From: Sulfurimonas autotrophica DSM 16294
Lineage (GTDB): Bacteria; Campylobacterota; Campylobacteria; Campylobacterales; Sulfurimonadaceae
Direction of reading: 5' to 3'
Assembly: GCF_000147355.1 (NCBI RefSeq)
Contig: NC_014506.1
Location: 2,089,199 to 2,153,198, forward strand
Length of the DNA stretch: 64,000 nt
This document shows, piece after piece, positions 9,501 to 18,760 of this stretch. Made by a program: the position numbers and the translations under genes. The notes beneath the pieces were generated by a model, which searched no databases, had not been told where the DNA came from, and was given only the letters and a program-made list of their open reading frames with translations. The first letter of the stretch is position 1. Each line of letters opens with the position of its first letter.

Positions 9501-10027
9501 ATGTTAACCGTGAGCCGCTTGAACATATAATAGGACGTGCTGAAGAGGTCTTTACCTTCCCTCGCCAGAGGAAGAAGCCGCACCGTGCACTGAGCGATTT
9601 CTTTCATAATGACAGGCATGATGTAGTTGCACTTACCTGTGTAAGTGCCGGAAATAAAATAAGCGATGCTGAACGTGAAATATATGAGAGAGGCGATTAT
9701 ACAGAGTATTACCAATTTCATGGACTCGGGGTTGAACTCGCTGAAGCTCTTGCAGAAATTGCACACAAGCAGATTAGACTCGATTTAAACATTGCAAAAG
9801 ATGAAGGCAACACGCTTGGTGATGTACGTATGAACAGGTATCAGGGAAGCCGTTACTCATTTGGGTATGCCGCTTGCCCTGATTTGGAACTCAACCGCCC
9901 GCTGTTTGATCTTTTAAAACCTGAAGAGTTTGGTATTGAACTGAGTGAAACATTTCAGATTCATCCCGAGCAGTCGACTTCAGCTCTTGTCGTTTATCAT
10001 CCTGAGGCTACATATTATAATGTGTAG
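6539..10027 (+). CDS. metH: Cobalamin-dependent methionine synthase
   Basis: Transfers a methyl group from methyl-tetrahydrofolate to homocysteine through methylcobalamin. All four modules are present in 1162 residues. The homocysteine domain (about 1-330) has zinc cysteines in GFNCGTGP and GGCCGTTP. The pterin domain (about 340-600) includes GERSNATGSKAF. The cobalamin domain carries the axial-ligand motif GDVHDVGKN near residue 730. The C-terminal activation domain (about 890-1162) contains SFGYAACP. It stands alone between the divergent regulator and convergent sodB (21-nt gap). Confidence 0.97.
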   Translation: MTTKQYILETIKKRPLIIDGAMGTQLQQRDDKIPKEAWEGNEGCNELLNVTAPEIMNEIFHAYLNAGADFITTNTFGSFSWVLDEYNIADRAYELTRAGAELVKKQCEAFSTPEHPRFCLGSIGPGTKLPSLGHITYDEMYAGYTEFCLALIDGGVDVFLIETAQDPLQIKAALHAIQEACRQKEVEIPIMVSVTIELSGTMLIGTDAETIATIMEPFDILSLGFNCGTGPEQVLKHVKTLSELWGKPISVHANAGLPQNRGGYTYYPMGPDEFVVQQEKFLAYDGVSFLGGCCGTTPQHIRALVDKVTAIAPKIPSGSQQNSIASLFNTVPLMQQPAPLLVGERSNATGSKAFRELLLAENYEGTLSVAQQQVRAGAHVLDVNVGFAGRDETKDMTEVMAMYAQKIALPLMPDSTQTKGLETALKHIGGKPILNSVNLEDGEPKFDAVCQLAKKYGASLVCLTIDEKGMAKTVEDKIKVAERIIDLATNRHGIKKEDLVFDVLTFTLGSGDEEYFNAGINTIEAIRQLRQKHPEVGAILGLSNISFGLDKDARPYLNSMFLHHCVEAGLTSVIINVKHIIPLNKIPKKDQKICDDLIFNRKPNGEALFTFIEHFSSKEAVDNNAVDEEYLKMSNEEKIAKLLMDGDKDRMIPLVEEARHKIAPQKIVNEILIDAMKVVGELFGSGQMQLPFVLQSAETMKKAVDHLNPYLPKVEKETDTTLVLGTVKGDVHDVGKNLVDIILSNNGYKVINLGIKVELDSFLETLEKSNAQALGMSGLLVKSTQVMLENLNILQEKGIKIPVLLGGAALTKAFIDDFCRPAYDGPIFYCKDAFDGVTAMSRIEAGNFDTNLHPDAPEIQRKEVKEYTIPPLSEIKMPSRDVPVPTPPFWGRREIKLTQQQIEMAFKWINHKLLFKSRWGYSSKGMSKEAYQKQLDEVVWPAYEKLKKRFIEEKLFEPTILYGYWPCRSDNTSLLVFPENEGWFTEEDVNREPLEHIIGRAEEVFTFPRQRKKPHRALSDFFHNDRHDVVALTCVSAGNKISDAEREIYERGDYTEYYQFHGLGVELAEALAEIAHKQIRLDLNIAKDEGNTLGDVRMNRYQGSRYSFGYAACPDLELNRPLFDLLKPEEFGIELSETFQIHPEQSTSALVVYHPEATYYNV

Positions 10028-10048
10028 CCAAAAAAATACTTTCGCAAG

Positions 10049-10735
10049 TTAAGAACTAATTTCTTCTGCTCTTTGCAGCTCATCCAAATAATCTGACATT
10101 GAATCATCCGGATCGTTGTTCACTATTGCATATAAGCCGATAGTATTAAGATGCTCTTTATCTGCAAATACTTTTGAAGCATTCTCCCAGTTAATGTGCT
10201 CCCAAAAACCATCAAGATATTTTGCTCTTTCATTTTTATAATCAAGATAATAAGCATGTTCCCAGACATCACATGTAAGCAGTGGTATTTCATTGTGTGC
10301 TATTGGTGTTTGGGCATTGGAAGTGTTGAGTATTTTTAAATGTTCATGCTGATCAAGTACAAGCCATGTCCACCCTGAACCGAAATTCGTCAGTGCGGCA
10401 TTTAAAAATGCCTCTTTGAATTTTTCCATACTGCCGAAAACTTCTGTAATTTTTCTAAGCAGTGCATCTGAGGGCGTGGTTGCAACAGGAGAGAGACAGT
10501 TCCAATAAAAGTTATGATTAAAGGTTTGTGCAGCATTATTAAATATGGCACCGTCTGACTGGGTGATGATATATTCCAAACTCATTTCTTCATACTCAGT
10601 ACCTGTAATCAGTGCATTAAGTTTGTTTATATAACCTGCATGATGTTTTTCATGATGATAAAAAAGTGTTTGTTGGGTTAAAAAAGGTTCTAATGAATCC
10701 ATGTCATAAGGTAAAGCCGCTAATGTATGTTGCAT
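10049..10735 (-). CDS. sodB: Superoxide dismutase [Fe]
   Basis: Converts superoxide to hydrogen peroxide and oxygen in the cytoplasm. The metal ligands H27, H74, D156 and H160 are present in HHEKHH, FNHNFYW and DVWEHAYY. The glutamine at Q70 (NNAAQTF) and FGSGWTWL fit the iron rather than the manganese subtype. At 228 residues it is slightly longer than usual because of an acidic C-terminal tail (about 205-228, rich in D/E). It is monocistronic and convergent with metH. Confidence 0.96.
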   Translation of the reverse strand: MQHTLAALPYDMDSLEPFLTQQTLFYHHEKHHAGYINKLNALITGTEYEEMSLEYIITQSDGAIFNNAAQTFNHNFYWNCLSPVATTPSDALLRKITEVFGSMEKFKEAFLNAALTNFGSGWTWLVLDQHEHLKILNTSNAQTPIAHNEIPLLTCDVWEHAYYLDYKNERAKYLDGFWEHINWENASKVFADKEHLNTIGLYAIVNNDPDDSMSDYLDELQRAEEISS

Positions 10736-10791
10736 AATAAACTCCTTTTGTTATATTAAATTATTATACAGCAAAATTTAAAAATGATTCT

Positions 10792-11457
10792 TTAATGATC
10801 ATATTTAGTAAAATTATTATATTTAATCATCTGATTAAGAACTTTTATATAGTCTGGTCCCATTTCAGAGTACTTATCCAAACCTGAAGTTATTTTATAA
10901 GGGTCATTGCAAAGTAAACGTAGTTGACGGAACTTACTGTATGCCTTTCCTTTAGCCATCATTTCACAATAGGCACGTATTGAGTCTTCAATCGTATCAA
11001 ATTTTCTTAACCATACAGTTTGTTTACCACCTCTTTTTTCACCTGCAGCAATGCGTGGTTCATTTGTATTTGAACTCCAGATCCCAAAAACATTATTTGC
11101 CTCCCTAAAAAACCTTGAGGTTGCCCATGAGCTTTCCATCGCTGCTTGAGCTAATGTGATACTGACAGGATGTGGTTTTAATCGTGCCAATAGATCTTCA
11201 TCGCTTTTAGCCTTATACTTTTTTTTCAATAATTCAATCTCTTGAGTATTTGTTTTATTTTGAATATATTTTGCAATTCTTTCATACCTCTGCATCAGTT
11301 CATCATGCACCTTGCGCACGGTCGGCACCAGTAATTTTATAAATCTTTTTTTTCTCTCTTTAACTGACATCTGATGTACAGGCGCTTTTACTGCTTCTCG
11401 CTTTGCAGTATTATTGTTTTCGTTCAATCCAAAAAGAGACAAGCTCATACATGACAA
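10792..11457 (-). CDS. Bax-like peptidoglycan glucosaminidase
   Basis: A glucosaminidase-fold domain (about residues 85-200) carries TLAQAAMESSWATSRF with the expected catalytic glutamate and then NNVFGIW, as in the E. coli Bax/FlgJ-type family that cleaves peptidoglycan glycans. The start is unusual. The conservative start is a TTG at 11457, but the frame stays open five codons further to an ATC at 11470-11472 that sits 6 nt after AGGA. Initiation there would give MKLILLSCMSLSLFG, a convincing export signal, whereas the TTG start truncates it. It lies 11-26 nt after a 49-residue membrane protein, probably in the same transcript. Confidence 0.85.
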   Translation of the reverse strand: MSCMSLSLFGLNENNNTAKREAVKAPVHQMSVKERKKRFIKLLVPTVRKVHDELMQRYERIAKYIQNKTNTQEIELLKKKYKAKSDEDLLARLKPHPVSITLAQAAMESSWATSRFFREANNVFGIWSSNTNEPRIAAGEKRGGKQTVWLRKFDTIEDSIRAYCEMMAKGKAYSKFRQLRLLCNDPYKITSGLDKYSEMGPDYIKVLNQMIKYNNFTKYDH

Positions 11458-11483
11458 TAAGATTAATTTGATTACTTATCCTT

Positions 11484-11633
11484 TTAAAAAATATCTACAA
11501 ACACTAAAGTCGTAGATACTCCCATTTCAATTAGTAAAAGATAAAGAAGATAGCTTACAACTAAGAATGCAATAATTTGTAAAAATAAAAATAGTATTGG
11601 TAAAATTTTTGATTTTCTTCTTCTGTCATACAT
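11484..11633 (-). CDS. Small membrane protein, 49 aa
   Basis: An ATG at 11633 is preceded by AGGAGG at ideal spacing, one of the strongest ribosome-binding sites in the window. It encodes 49 residues: a basic start (MYDRRRKSK) and about 28 hydrophobic residues rich in Leu, Ile and Phe, enough for one long or two short membrane passes. It lies between comM and the glucosaminidase on the same strand, ending 11 nt before the latter's likely start. No family recognised. A partner or anchor for the cell-wall enzyme is a guess from position only. Confidence 0.65.
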   Translation of the reverse strand: MYDRRRKSKILPILFLFLQIIAFLVVSYLLYLLLIEMGVSTTLVFVDIF

Positions 11634-11756
11634 CTTGCCTCCTCCTCAATAAAATTTATTTCTTTTACATATAAGTAAGTGCCAGACCATAATAAATGAC
11701 ACTTAATTGTAACTATTGTAACTGAATGAAAATAAAAGATATATAAATATCTTAAC

Positions 11757-13265
11757 TTATCTTCTTCTATAAGAGAGTGCCTCAAGCAAGTGTTCTTTTT
11801 GAATAAGCTCCGACTTATGTAAATCTGCGATTGTACGAGCAACTTTTTGTATCTTCTTTATACTTCTGAATGAAAGTGAAAATCTGCCTATTGCCGTCTG
11901 CAGTGTTTCATAAGATTCATTATCCATCCTACAAAAAGTATCTAAATCTTTGTCCTGCAAGTGCGCATTAAATTCTCTTTGTCCGCGTTTTTTGCAAAAA
12001 ATATGTGCTTCAACTACCATCTTATGCATCTCTTTGGATGAGAAACTCGCACAATCATTGGCATTTACATTTTGCATTACTACATTTAAATCTATTCTGT
12101 CTAAAAATGGTTCTGAGAGGCGATTTTTGTATTTTTGAATTTCTAAGTCACTGCATCTGCACTCTTTATGTAAATCTAGTAAATTTCCGCAAGGACAAGG
12201 ATTCATAGCGCCTACAAACAAAAACTTAGCTGGATATTCCACTTTGGAATTTACTCTGGAAATTCTTATTTTTGCATCCTGCATTGGTTCTCTGAGTGAT
12301 TCGAGAACAGCTTTTGAAAAATGCGGCAGTTCATCAAAAAACAATATTCCATTGTTTGCAAGCCCTACTTCACCAATTTTAGCCTTGTGGCTTCCACCTC
12401 CGAAAATACTTGCCGGAGTCGAACTGTGATGTGGGTTTTTAAGTGCTCTATGGGGTTTAAATTCCGGTTCATACCCTTCTAAAACTTCAAGCTTGGCCAC
12501 ATCCAAAATTTCACTCGCAGTCATCGGAGGAAGAATATAACGCAGTCTGTTTGCAATCATACTTTTACCGCATCCCGGACTTCCTTCTAAAATTATATTA
12601 TGAAATCCTGCCGCTGCTATTAAAGCTGCTCTTTTTGCAACATCCTGCCCTTTTACATCTATAAAGTCTTCTGAATACTCTTTAACATAATAATATTTTT
12701 GTGCATCAATTTCATAATGGGGGTAATTAATCTCGCTTTGTTTGATATTCGGCAATGCAGTTTCTTGATTTTTGAGTATTTCTACTGCTTCTTTTAAACT
12801 TTTTACACCATAAAACGAAACATTTGGTATTTTGGAAAGCTTTTGAAGTGATTCAAAAGGCACTATTGCTTGAGATATCAGACCTTGATTAGCAAGAGAA
12901 AGTATCAAAGGGTAGAGCTGTATATTTTCTTTTACACTGCCGTCAAGCCCTAATTCTCCAAATACAAACCAGCGGCTCAAATCAACATCGCTCTCATTTA
13001 AAAGTATAAGCACTGCCATACTTAAATCAAACTGCGAACCTGATTTTGCAAGTTCAGATGGAGCGAGTAGAAATGTGATTCGTTTAGGAGGAAATGAAAA
13101 TTCATTGCTCAAAAGTGCAGATTTTACCCGTTCTTTTGATTCTGTAATAGCAGTAGAGGCCATTCCTACTATAGAAAATGATGGTAAGCCTTTTGTCAAT
13201 GTTGATTCTACGTCAACAACTTTGGCATCAACTCCTTCATATGTCGCACAACGAACTTTTTTCAT
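11757..13265 (-). CDS. comM: YifB/ComM-family Mg-chelatase-like AAA+ ATPase
   Basis: A 502-residue AAA+ protein with an N-terminal Lon-protease-like domain (about 1-165), a Walker A motif EGSPGCGKS near residue 230, Walker B FFDELPHF, and the C-terminal Mg-chelatase extension with CPCGN and a later CRCS. ComM is a hexameric helicase that helps branch migration during natural transformation. It is the tail of the minus-strand run tig-clpP-GGDEF-def-comM. Confidence 0.92.
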   Translation of the reverse strand: MKKVRCATYEGVDAKVVDVESTLTKGLPSFSIVGMASTAITESKERVKSALLSNEFSFPPKRITFLLAPSELAKSGSQFDLSMAVLILLNESDVDLSRWFVFGELGLDGSVKENIQLYPLILSLANQGLISQAIVPFESLQKLSKIPNVSFYGVKSLKEAVEILKNQETALPNIKQSEINYPHYEIDAQKYYYVKEYSEDFIDVKGQDVAKRAALIAAAGFHNIILEGSPGCGKSMIANRLRYILPPMTASEILDVAKLEVLEGYEPEFKPHRALKNPHHSSTPASIFGGGSHKAKIGEVGLANNGILFFDELPHFSKAVLESLREPMQDAKIRISRVNSKVEYPAKFLFVGAMNPCPCGNLLDLHKECRCSDLEIQKYKNRLSEPFLDRIDLNVVMQNVNANDCASFSSKEMHKMVVEAHIFCKKRGQREFNAHLQDKDLDTFCRMDNESYETLQTAIGRFSLSFRSIKKIQKVARTIADLHKSELIQKEHLLEALSYRRR

Positions 13266-13342
13266 AGAACCAACCTTCTTTTAGTTGGTTCAATAGTAGC
13301 TAATTACTTTAGATGTAAGGAATAAAATGACAATTTGTCATA

Positions 13343-13867
13343 TTATTTAGCGTGCTTCTTCTCTTTTTGCATTCTTTTATACTCTTTTTCAAACTTCTTA
13401 CGACGAGCATAGGAGAGTTTATCTATAAAAAGTATCCCCTCTAAATGATCCATTTCATGCTGGATTGCTATAGCTAAAAGCCCATCTGCATCTAGTGTTT
13501 TCGTATTGCCATATCTGTCTTGATAGTTTATAACAACATTATCATAACGTTTGATATCTTCATAAAATTGAGGAACACTCAAACATCCCTCTTGGTAAGT
13601 TGTCTCACCGCTTTTATGTGTCATTACCGGATTGATTATTTCAAGCAAGTTTTCAGGAGGCTGCTCACCGTCTTCATCCGGGACATTTAAAATAAGTGCC
13701 CGAATTGGATACGCAACCTGAATTGCGGCGAGTCCTATACCGTTTGTATTTATCATTAATGGATTCATCGCATCTAAAAGTTTATGTAAAGAGGCATCAA
13801 ATTCTTTGACTTCACAAGATTTTTTTCTTAATGTTTTATCCGGGTATTCAACTATATTTAACTTCAT
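13343..13867 (-). CDS. def: Peptide deformylase
   Basis: Removes the formyl group from the N-terminal methionine of new proteins, using Fe2+ bound by C95, H137 and H141. All three conserved motifs are present: GIGLAA (43-48), EGCLSVP (93-99) and HEMDH (137-141), with E138 as catalytic residue. The length of 174 is standard. It lies 22 nt after the GGDEF-like gene, in the same run as clpP and tig, a sensible grouping with nascent-chain processing. Confidence 0.97.
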   Translation of the reverse strand: MKLNIVEYPDKTLRKKSCEVKEFDASLHKLLDAMNPLMINTNGIGLAAIQVAYPIRALILNVPDEDGEQPPENLLEIINPVMTHKSGETTYQEGCLSVPQFYEDIKRYDNVVINYQDRYGNTKTLDADGLLAIAIQHEMDHLEGILFIDKLSYARRKKFEKEYKRMQKEKKHAK

Positions 13868-13889
13868 ATTCTAAAAATATTTCCTGTTC

Positions 13890-14936
13890 TTATGATCTTA
13901 ATGAAACGGCATAATTCATACTTTTTTGCTCATAAGCTTTTTGTATGCCGTCCATTGCGCTTACCACTATCTCTTCAACGGAATGTTCAGAATCTATATT
14001 TGTCACACCGATAGAAATTTTCAACTGAATCTCTCTGTCTGCCAAAAAGAAGTTAGAGTTTGAGACCAAATCACATAATCTTTCACTTGCTTTTTTAGCA
14101 CTCTCTATATCTGTATGCTTTAGCAGCATTGCAAAAACACCGTTTCCATAATGAGCAACTATATCGCTTCGTCTTGACGTTTTTAAAAGAAGTCTGGCGA
14201 TTGTTCTTGTCATCAGCAAAATCGCTTTATCATTATTTACACTTTTTTTAAGCTCACGGGAAAGTTCTATCATAATAAGCGAACTCTTATGATTAAACTC
14301 TTTAATAAGCCCAATTTCCTGCTCAATTTTGGTGAGCAGATAGCGTTTATTGTAAACACCGAATTTATTGTCAAATATAGTCTCATTCTCAACACTTTTA
14401 ACAATCTTGGCAGTGTCGTCATAGATAGTTTTCATTTGAGAACTTTGTGTTTTCAGAATTGAATTAAGCTTGGAAACATCCCCTTCTAAAATATCAATAA
14501 CATTCAATGTTGCTTTGACTTCTGGTGTACTCTCAAGCTCTTTTTTTCTTTTTTCTAAAATTTTTGTCATCAAAGACATGTTTTTATAAAGGTTAGCAGT
14601 AACGGTGAGTATACTTTTTATTGAAGTGAAACCCTGTTTAAGGTTTTGTTCTAAAAGAATAGTGCTTTCATCATCATTATTCTCTTCAAGTTCTAAAATT
14701 GAATGGATCTGTTTACGAAGATTTTCACTCTTATCTTCTAGTAATCTGTCAAAATAGAGTGAAAAGTTGTTTGGAGTAGGCGGTAAATTATCTGCAATGA
14801 GTGCATTTAAAACCTCTTTTGCATAAATTTCAATATCGCTAGAAGAACTGTCAATATCCAAACTTTTTATAGCCGGTGATTTTCCATTAGATCCCTCAAG
14901 ACTTTTTTTTGCTCTCGTTTTCATAACACCTGCCAT
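13890..14936 (-). CDS. Degenerate GGDEF-domain protein
   Basis: The C-terminal half (about residues 195-345) is recognisable as a GGDEF fold (DNKFGVYNKRYLL, then SRRSDIVAHYGNGVFAMLL, then LKISIGVT). The signature GG(D/E)EF loop reads YGNGVF, so the catalytic acidic residues are missing and diguanylate cyclase activity is unlikely. The N-terminal half is helical with no membrane segment. It may bind c-di-GMP or act as a scaffold; that is inference. It lies 9 nt after clpP. Confidence 0.8.
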   Translation of the reverse strand: MAGVMKTRAKKSLEGSNGKSPAIKSLDIDSSSSDIEIYAKEVLNALIADNLPPTPNNFSLYFDRLLEDKSENLRKQIHSILELEENNDDESTILLEQNLKQGFTSIKSILTVTANLYKNMSLMTKILEKRKKELESTPEVKATLNVIDILEGDVSKLNSILKTQSSQMKTIYDDTAKIVKSVENETIFDNKFGVYNKRYLLTKIEQEIGLIKEFNHKSSLIMIELSRELKKSVNNDKAILLMTRTIARLLLKTSRRSDIVAHYGNGVFAMLLKHTDIESAKKASERLCDLVSNSNFFLADREIQLKISIGVTNIDSEHSVEEIVVSAMDGIQKAYEQKSMNYAVSLRS

Positions 14937-14945
14937 ACTAACTCC

Positions 14946-15536
14946 TTACTCTTTGTCGTTTTTTACTAAAACTTCATCAATCATACCATAATCTTTTGCC
15001 TCTGCGGCACTCATAAAGTTATCACGGTCTGTATCTGCTTCGATTGTTTTAATGTTTTGTCCGGTATTTTTAGCCAATATTCCATTGAGTTCTTTTTTCA
15101 TACGGAGAATTTCTTCTGCCTGAATTGCAATATCCGTTGCCTGACCCTGAGCACCACCCAAAGGTTGGTGAATCATAATTCTTGCATGAGGAAGAGCATA
15201 GCGCTTTCCTTTTTCACCACAAGAGAGTAAAAAAGCTCCCATTGATGCGGCTTGTCCTATACAAATAGTAGCCACATGTGGACGAATATAGTTCATCGTA
15301 TCAAAAATAGCCAGTCCTGCAGTTACAACTCCACCTGGAGAGTTGATATAAAAATAGATATCTTTTTCAGGGTCTTCTGCTTCAAGGAATAAAAACTGCG
15401 CAACAATAGTTGAAGCAACAGCGTCATTTACTTCTCCGCTGAGCATAACGATTCTGTCTTTTAAAAGACGAGAATAGATATCGTAAGAACGCTCACCGCG
15501 TCCTGTTTTTTCAACTACATAAGGAATGTAACTCAT
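14946..15536 (-). CDS. clpP: ATP-dependent Clp protease proteolytic subunit
   Basis: Serine protease forming the barrel chamber of ClpXP/ClpAP. The catalytic triad S98 (GQAASMGA), H123 (MIHQPLGG) and D172 is intact, and the length of 196 is standard. It starts 3 nt after the tig stop codon, the conserved tig-clpP arrangement, so ribosome-associated folding and proteolysis are co-expressed. Confidence 0.98.
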   Translation of the reverse strand: MSYIPYVVEKTGRGERSYDIYSRLLKDRIVMLSGEVNDAVASTIVAQFLFLEAEDPEKDIYFYINSPGGVVTAGLAIFDTMNYIRPHVATICIGQAASMGAFLLSCGEKGKRYALPHARIMIHQPLGGAQGQATDIAIQAEEILRMKKELNGILAKNTGQNIKTIEADTDRDNFMSAAEAKDYGMIDEVLVKNDKE

Positions 15537-15539
15537 GGC

Positions 15540-16838
15540 TTACGCTTCTACTTTTTCATTTAAAAGTGTTGTTAAAACTTTGTCTTCTACCATTGACATT
15601 TGGATAGCAGGAAGGTATCCGGCATCTTTATAATGCTCATATGCTTTTTGAGGATCTTGACCTGTTTGCATTGCTTCAAAGTAGATAGTCTGCATAACTT
15701 CTTGTTCTTCAACTTTTACACCAAGTTCTTGTGCTAATGCATCTATGATAAATGTAGCTTTTACACTTTTCATTGCATCATCACGGAAACTTTCACGAAG
15801 CTCTTCTAATTTTTCAGGATTTTCACGAAGTTCTTTAATTTCATCTTCACTCATTTGAGATGCTTTTTTATTGACCGCCATATCAATCTCTTGATCTACA
15901 ACAAATTCCGGTAAATCAAAATCAATTTTTTCAACTAATATCTCTAAAAGTTTCGGCTTTAACTCTTCATTGTAAAGCTTTGTAAGTTTTTCCTGCTCAA
16001 GCGCTTTTTTAACTTCTTCTTTTAGCTTATCAAGTGTTGCATCTTCTTCACCAGGAAGCAGTTTTTTTGCAAGTTCATCGTCTATAACAACATCGTCTTT
16101 CACTTTAACGCCGTTGACTTTTACTTTAAACTCTGCATCTTTTCCGGCCAATGTATCTGAACCATAATTCTCTGGGAAAGTTACATTAATAGTCACTTCT
16201 TCGTCTCTTTTTACACCGATGAGCTGATCTTCAAATCCCGGAATAAATTGACCTGAACCAAGTTTAAGTTCAAAATTCTCAGCAGCACCGCCTTCAAAAG
16301 CTTCTCCACCTATAAAACCTTCAAAATCAATAACAGCAGTATCACCCTCTTTCATTTTGCGGTTGCGTTTGATGTCAACTAAAGGTGCCTGATTTTCAGC
16401 TATCTCTTTAATTCTTTCTTCAACTTCTTTGTCCGTTACTTCAGGCTTTTTAAAATCAGGAACTAAAGATTTAACATCAGCCAAATCAATTTGAGGACGC
16501 ATAGCAACTTTAATAGCCACTTCGATTTTATCATCACTCTTGTCAAATTTAGAAATAGTCGGCTCACCAATCAAAGATGCATTGTCAATACTCAATTCTT
16601 CTAAACCTTTTGCAAGAACCTCACGAAGTGCTTCAGCTTCAGCATCTTCAACAAGTTTTTCACCATATTGCTTTTTGATGATAGCAACAGGAACTTTTCC
16701 TTTACGGAAACCTTGAACATTAGCAGTTTTAGAAAGTTGTTTCGCAATTTTTTCTATATTTGCATTTACCTCATCTATAGAGATTGTAGCTTCAATTTGA
16801 GCATTTGCACCATTAATTTTGTTTGATTTGATTTCCAT
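15540..16838 (-). CDS. tig: Trigger factor
   Basis: Ribosome-associated chaperone with peptidyl-prolyl isomerase activity. The ribosome-docking motif GFRKGKVP is at residues 43-50, the FKBP-type domain spans about 155-245 (GDTAVIDFEGFIGGEAFEGG), and the C-terminal helical chaperone arms follow. The ATG at 16838 is preferred over a TTG one codon upstream because AGGA is 5 nt ahead and the family begins MEI or similar. It heads the tig-clpP-GGDEF-def-comM run. Confidence 0.97.
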   Translation of the reverse strand: MEIKSNKINGANAQIEATISIDEVNANIEKIAKQLSKTANVQGFRKGKVPVAIIKKQYGEKLVEDAEAEALREVLAKGLEELSIDNASLIGEPTISKFDKSDDKIEVAIKVAMRPQIDLADVKSLVPDFKKPEVTDKEVEERIKEIAENQAPLVDIKRNRKMKEGDTAVIDFEGFIGGEAFEGGAAENFELKLGSGQFIPGFEDQLIGVKRDEEVTINVTFPENYGSDTLAGKDAEFKVKVNGVKVKDDVVIDDELAKKLLPGEEDATLDKLKEEVKKALEQEKLTKLYNEELKPKLLEILVEKIDFDLPEFVVDQEIDMAVNKKASQMSEDEIKELRENPEKLEELRESFRDDAMKSVKATFIIDALAQELGVKVEEQEVMQTIYFEAMQTGQDPQKAYEHYKDAGYLPAIQMSMVEDKVLTTLLNEKVEA

Positions 16839-16921
16839 CAATTTCCTTTTATTTGTATTATTAGTATAATATTCATACTATTATTTTATATAATCATACC
16901 AAAAATGTGCTTTTTTTGCGA

Positions 16922-17380
16922 TTAATTTTTGCATAAATTTGGTTTGAAATTTAAAATAAGTATCCATAAAACAGCAAAATCTATCATCACATCGGCAAAA
17001 TTAAAAACAGCAAAGTCAAATCCGCAGTGCCAATAAACCATATCTACAACACCGTCATGAATAAATCTGTCATAAATATTTGAAAAAGCACCCCCAAGAA
17101 GTATCCCACCGGGCAGGGCATAACATATTTTTTTGAGATACAATATATAGGCAAAAACACCACTCACAAGCAGAAGTTGAATATATTTTAAATACTCGTC
17201 TAAAAAAGCAAACATTGAAAAGGCTACACCTTTGTTGTAGACAAGTATCAAATCAATACAATCCGTATAATAACGGAAACCTTCAACAAATAAAGCCTTA
17301 ATATTTTGATCGATTATAAACACGCCTGCCAAACTAAAAAGTAAAATGGCAGACAAGCGCAACATTTTATTATTATTCAT
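16922..17380 (-). CDS. lspA: Lipoprotein signal peptidase (signal peptidase II)
   Basis: Membrane aspartyl protease that removes signal peptides from prolipoproteins. Four membrane segments are visible in 152 residues. The catalytic aspartates are D113 (HDGVVD) and D130 (FNFADVMID), preceded by the [10 protein letters not shown] motif. It overlaps the 3' end of glmM by 8 nt, so the two are translated together. Confidence 0.96.
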   Translation of the reverse strand: MNNNKMLRLSAILLFSLAGVFIIDQNIKALFVEGFRYYTDCIDLILVYNKGVAFSMFAFLDEYLKYIQLLLVSGVFAYILYLKKICYALPGGILLGGAFSNIYDRFIHDGVVDMVYWHCGFDFAVFNFADVMIDFAVLWILILNFKPNLCKN

Positions 17381-18713
17381 TTAAAGCTGTCGTAAAAAAG
17401 TCTACTATTTCATCCATTTTTTCATTCATAATCTCTCGCTCTTTACACTCTAAAAGAACTCTCAATTTGTTCTCTGTACCTGAGTAGCGAATCAAATGAC
17501 GTATGCCCTCATCCTCTAAAGCATGAAGCTTTTCATCCAGTGAAGCGATTTCACTCAAAGGCTTTTTTGTCTTTACATGTAAGTTCACCAGCTTCTGCGG
17601 ATACAAAGGGAATGGACGTAAAAGCTCTGATGCCGCTTTTTTCTTATCAATAAGCAGCGCAAGCACTTGAAGTGCAGCCACAAGCCCGTCACCCGTTTTT
17701 GCATAATCATTTATAATAATATGCCCGCTCTGCTCGCCGCCAAAGTTAATATCCTGCTTTTTCATAATCTCCAAAACATGTTTATCACCGACATCTGAAC
17801 GATAGAGTTTCAATTCATGCTCTTGCATATAGTCTTCAAGCCCCTGATTGCTCATAACAGTTGCAACAATACCCTCGCCTTTAAGTTTGTTCTGTTCGTG
17901 CAGATGCACGCCAAGTGCACCCAAAAGCTGGTCGCCGTCTACAACTTCACCTTTTTCATCCACAACAACAAGTCTGTCGGCATCACCGTCAAGTCCTATG
18001 CCCAAATCAGCTCTATACTTTACAACACAATTACATAAATCTTTTGTATGCAAGGCCCCGCAGTCTTCATTAATATTAAAACCGTTTGGTTTGTCATGCA
18101 GCACAATCACCTCAGCACCCAGCTCTTCTAAAACCGTCGGACCAACCTTATAAGCTGCACCGTTTGCCGTATCAAGCACTATACGTATTCCTTGTAGTGT
18201 CATATGTACGGGGAAAGAGTTTTTCAGCTGTACTATATAGCGCCCTATAACATCATCAATGCGTTTTGCTTTCCCTATTGCCTTGCCTGTAACCTGGGAT
18301 TTATTGAGCAGTGCATCATCAAAATATATATTTTCGATCTCTTGCTCAATTCCAGAAGAAAATTTATCTCCTCGTCCATTAAAGAACTTTATACCGTTAT
18401 CTTCATAAGAGTTATGCGAAGCCGAAATCATAATTCCCGCATCACAACGCATATTTTCCGTTATGTAAGCAATAGCAGGCGTAGGCATAGGACCAACTTC
18501 AATAACATCATACCCGACAGCCGTCAAACCACTCACAATGGCATTTTCTATCATATAACCGCTGCGCCGTGTATCTTTTCCAACCAATATTCTATTCGTC
18601 ACAGCAGAAGATTTTAGATAAATCCCCGCAGCCATAGCCACCTTCATAGCAACCGAAGCACTTAAAAAAGAACCCGCCTCACCTCTCACACCATCAGTAC
18701 CAAATAGTTTCAT
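17373..18713 (-). CDS. glmM: Phosphoglucosamine mutase
   Basis: Converts glucosamine-6-phosphate to glucosamine-1-phosphate for UDP-GlcNAc and peptidoglycan. The phosphoserine loop SASHN is at residues 97-101 (S99), the metal-binding GLDGDADR is near 240, and the phosphate-binding [10 protein letters not shown] is near the C-terminus. I chose the ATG at 18713 (446 residues, [11 protein letters not shown]) over an upstream ATG because GGAG precedes it by 5 nt and this is the universal family start. Confidence 0.97.
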   Translation of the reverse strand: MKLFGTDGVRGEAGSFLSASVAMKVAMAAGIYLKSSAVTNRILVGKDTRRSGYMIENAIVSGLTAVGYDVIEVGPMPTPAIAYITENMRCDAGIMISASHNSYEDNGIKFFNGRGDKFSSGIEQEIENIYFDDALLNKSQVTGKAIGKAKRIDDVIGRYIVQLKNSFPVHMTLQGIRIVLDTANGAAYKVGPTVLEELGAEVIVLHDKPNGFNINEDCGALHTKDLCNCVVKYRADLGIGLDGDADRLVVVDEKGEVVDGDQLLGALGVHLHEQNKLKGEGIVATVMSNQGLEDYMQEHELKLYRSDVGDKHVLEIMKKQDINFGGEQSGHIIINDYAKTGDGLVAALQVLALLIDKKKAASELLRPFPLYPQKLVNLHVKTKKPLSEIASLDEKLHALEDEGIRHLIRYSGTENKLRVLLECKEREIMNEKMDEIVDFFTTALNE

Positions 18714-18760
18714 ATTCACTCCACCCATATTTTATAAAATATCTTCATTTTATTATAGTA

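Noticed and set aside
6750..9766. Several antisense frames within metH, the longest 153 codons
   Set aside because: The plus-strand frame is a full, intact methionine synthase; the antisense frames have no ribosome-binding sites or recognisable domains.
11561..11842. 93-codon minus-strand frame between comM and the glucosaminidase
   Set aside because: It overlaps comM and is out of frame with the 49-residue protein, which has the strong ribosome-binding site; the translation looks like shadow sequence.
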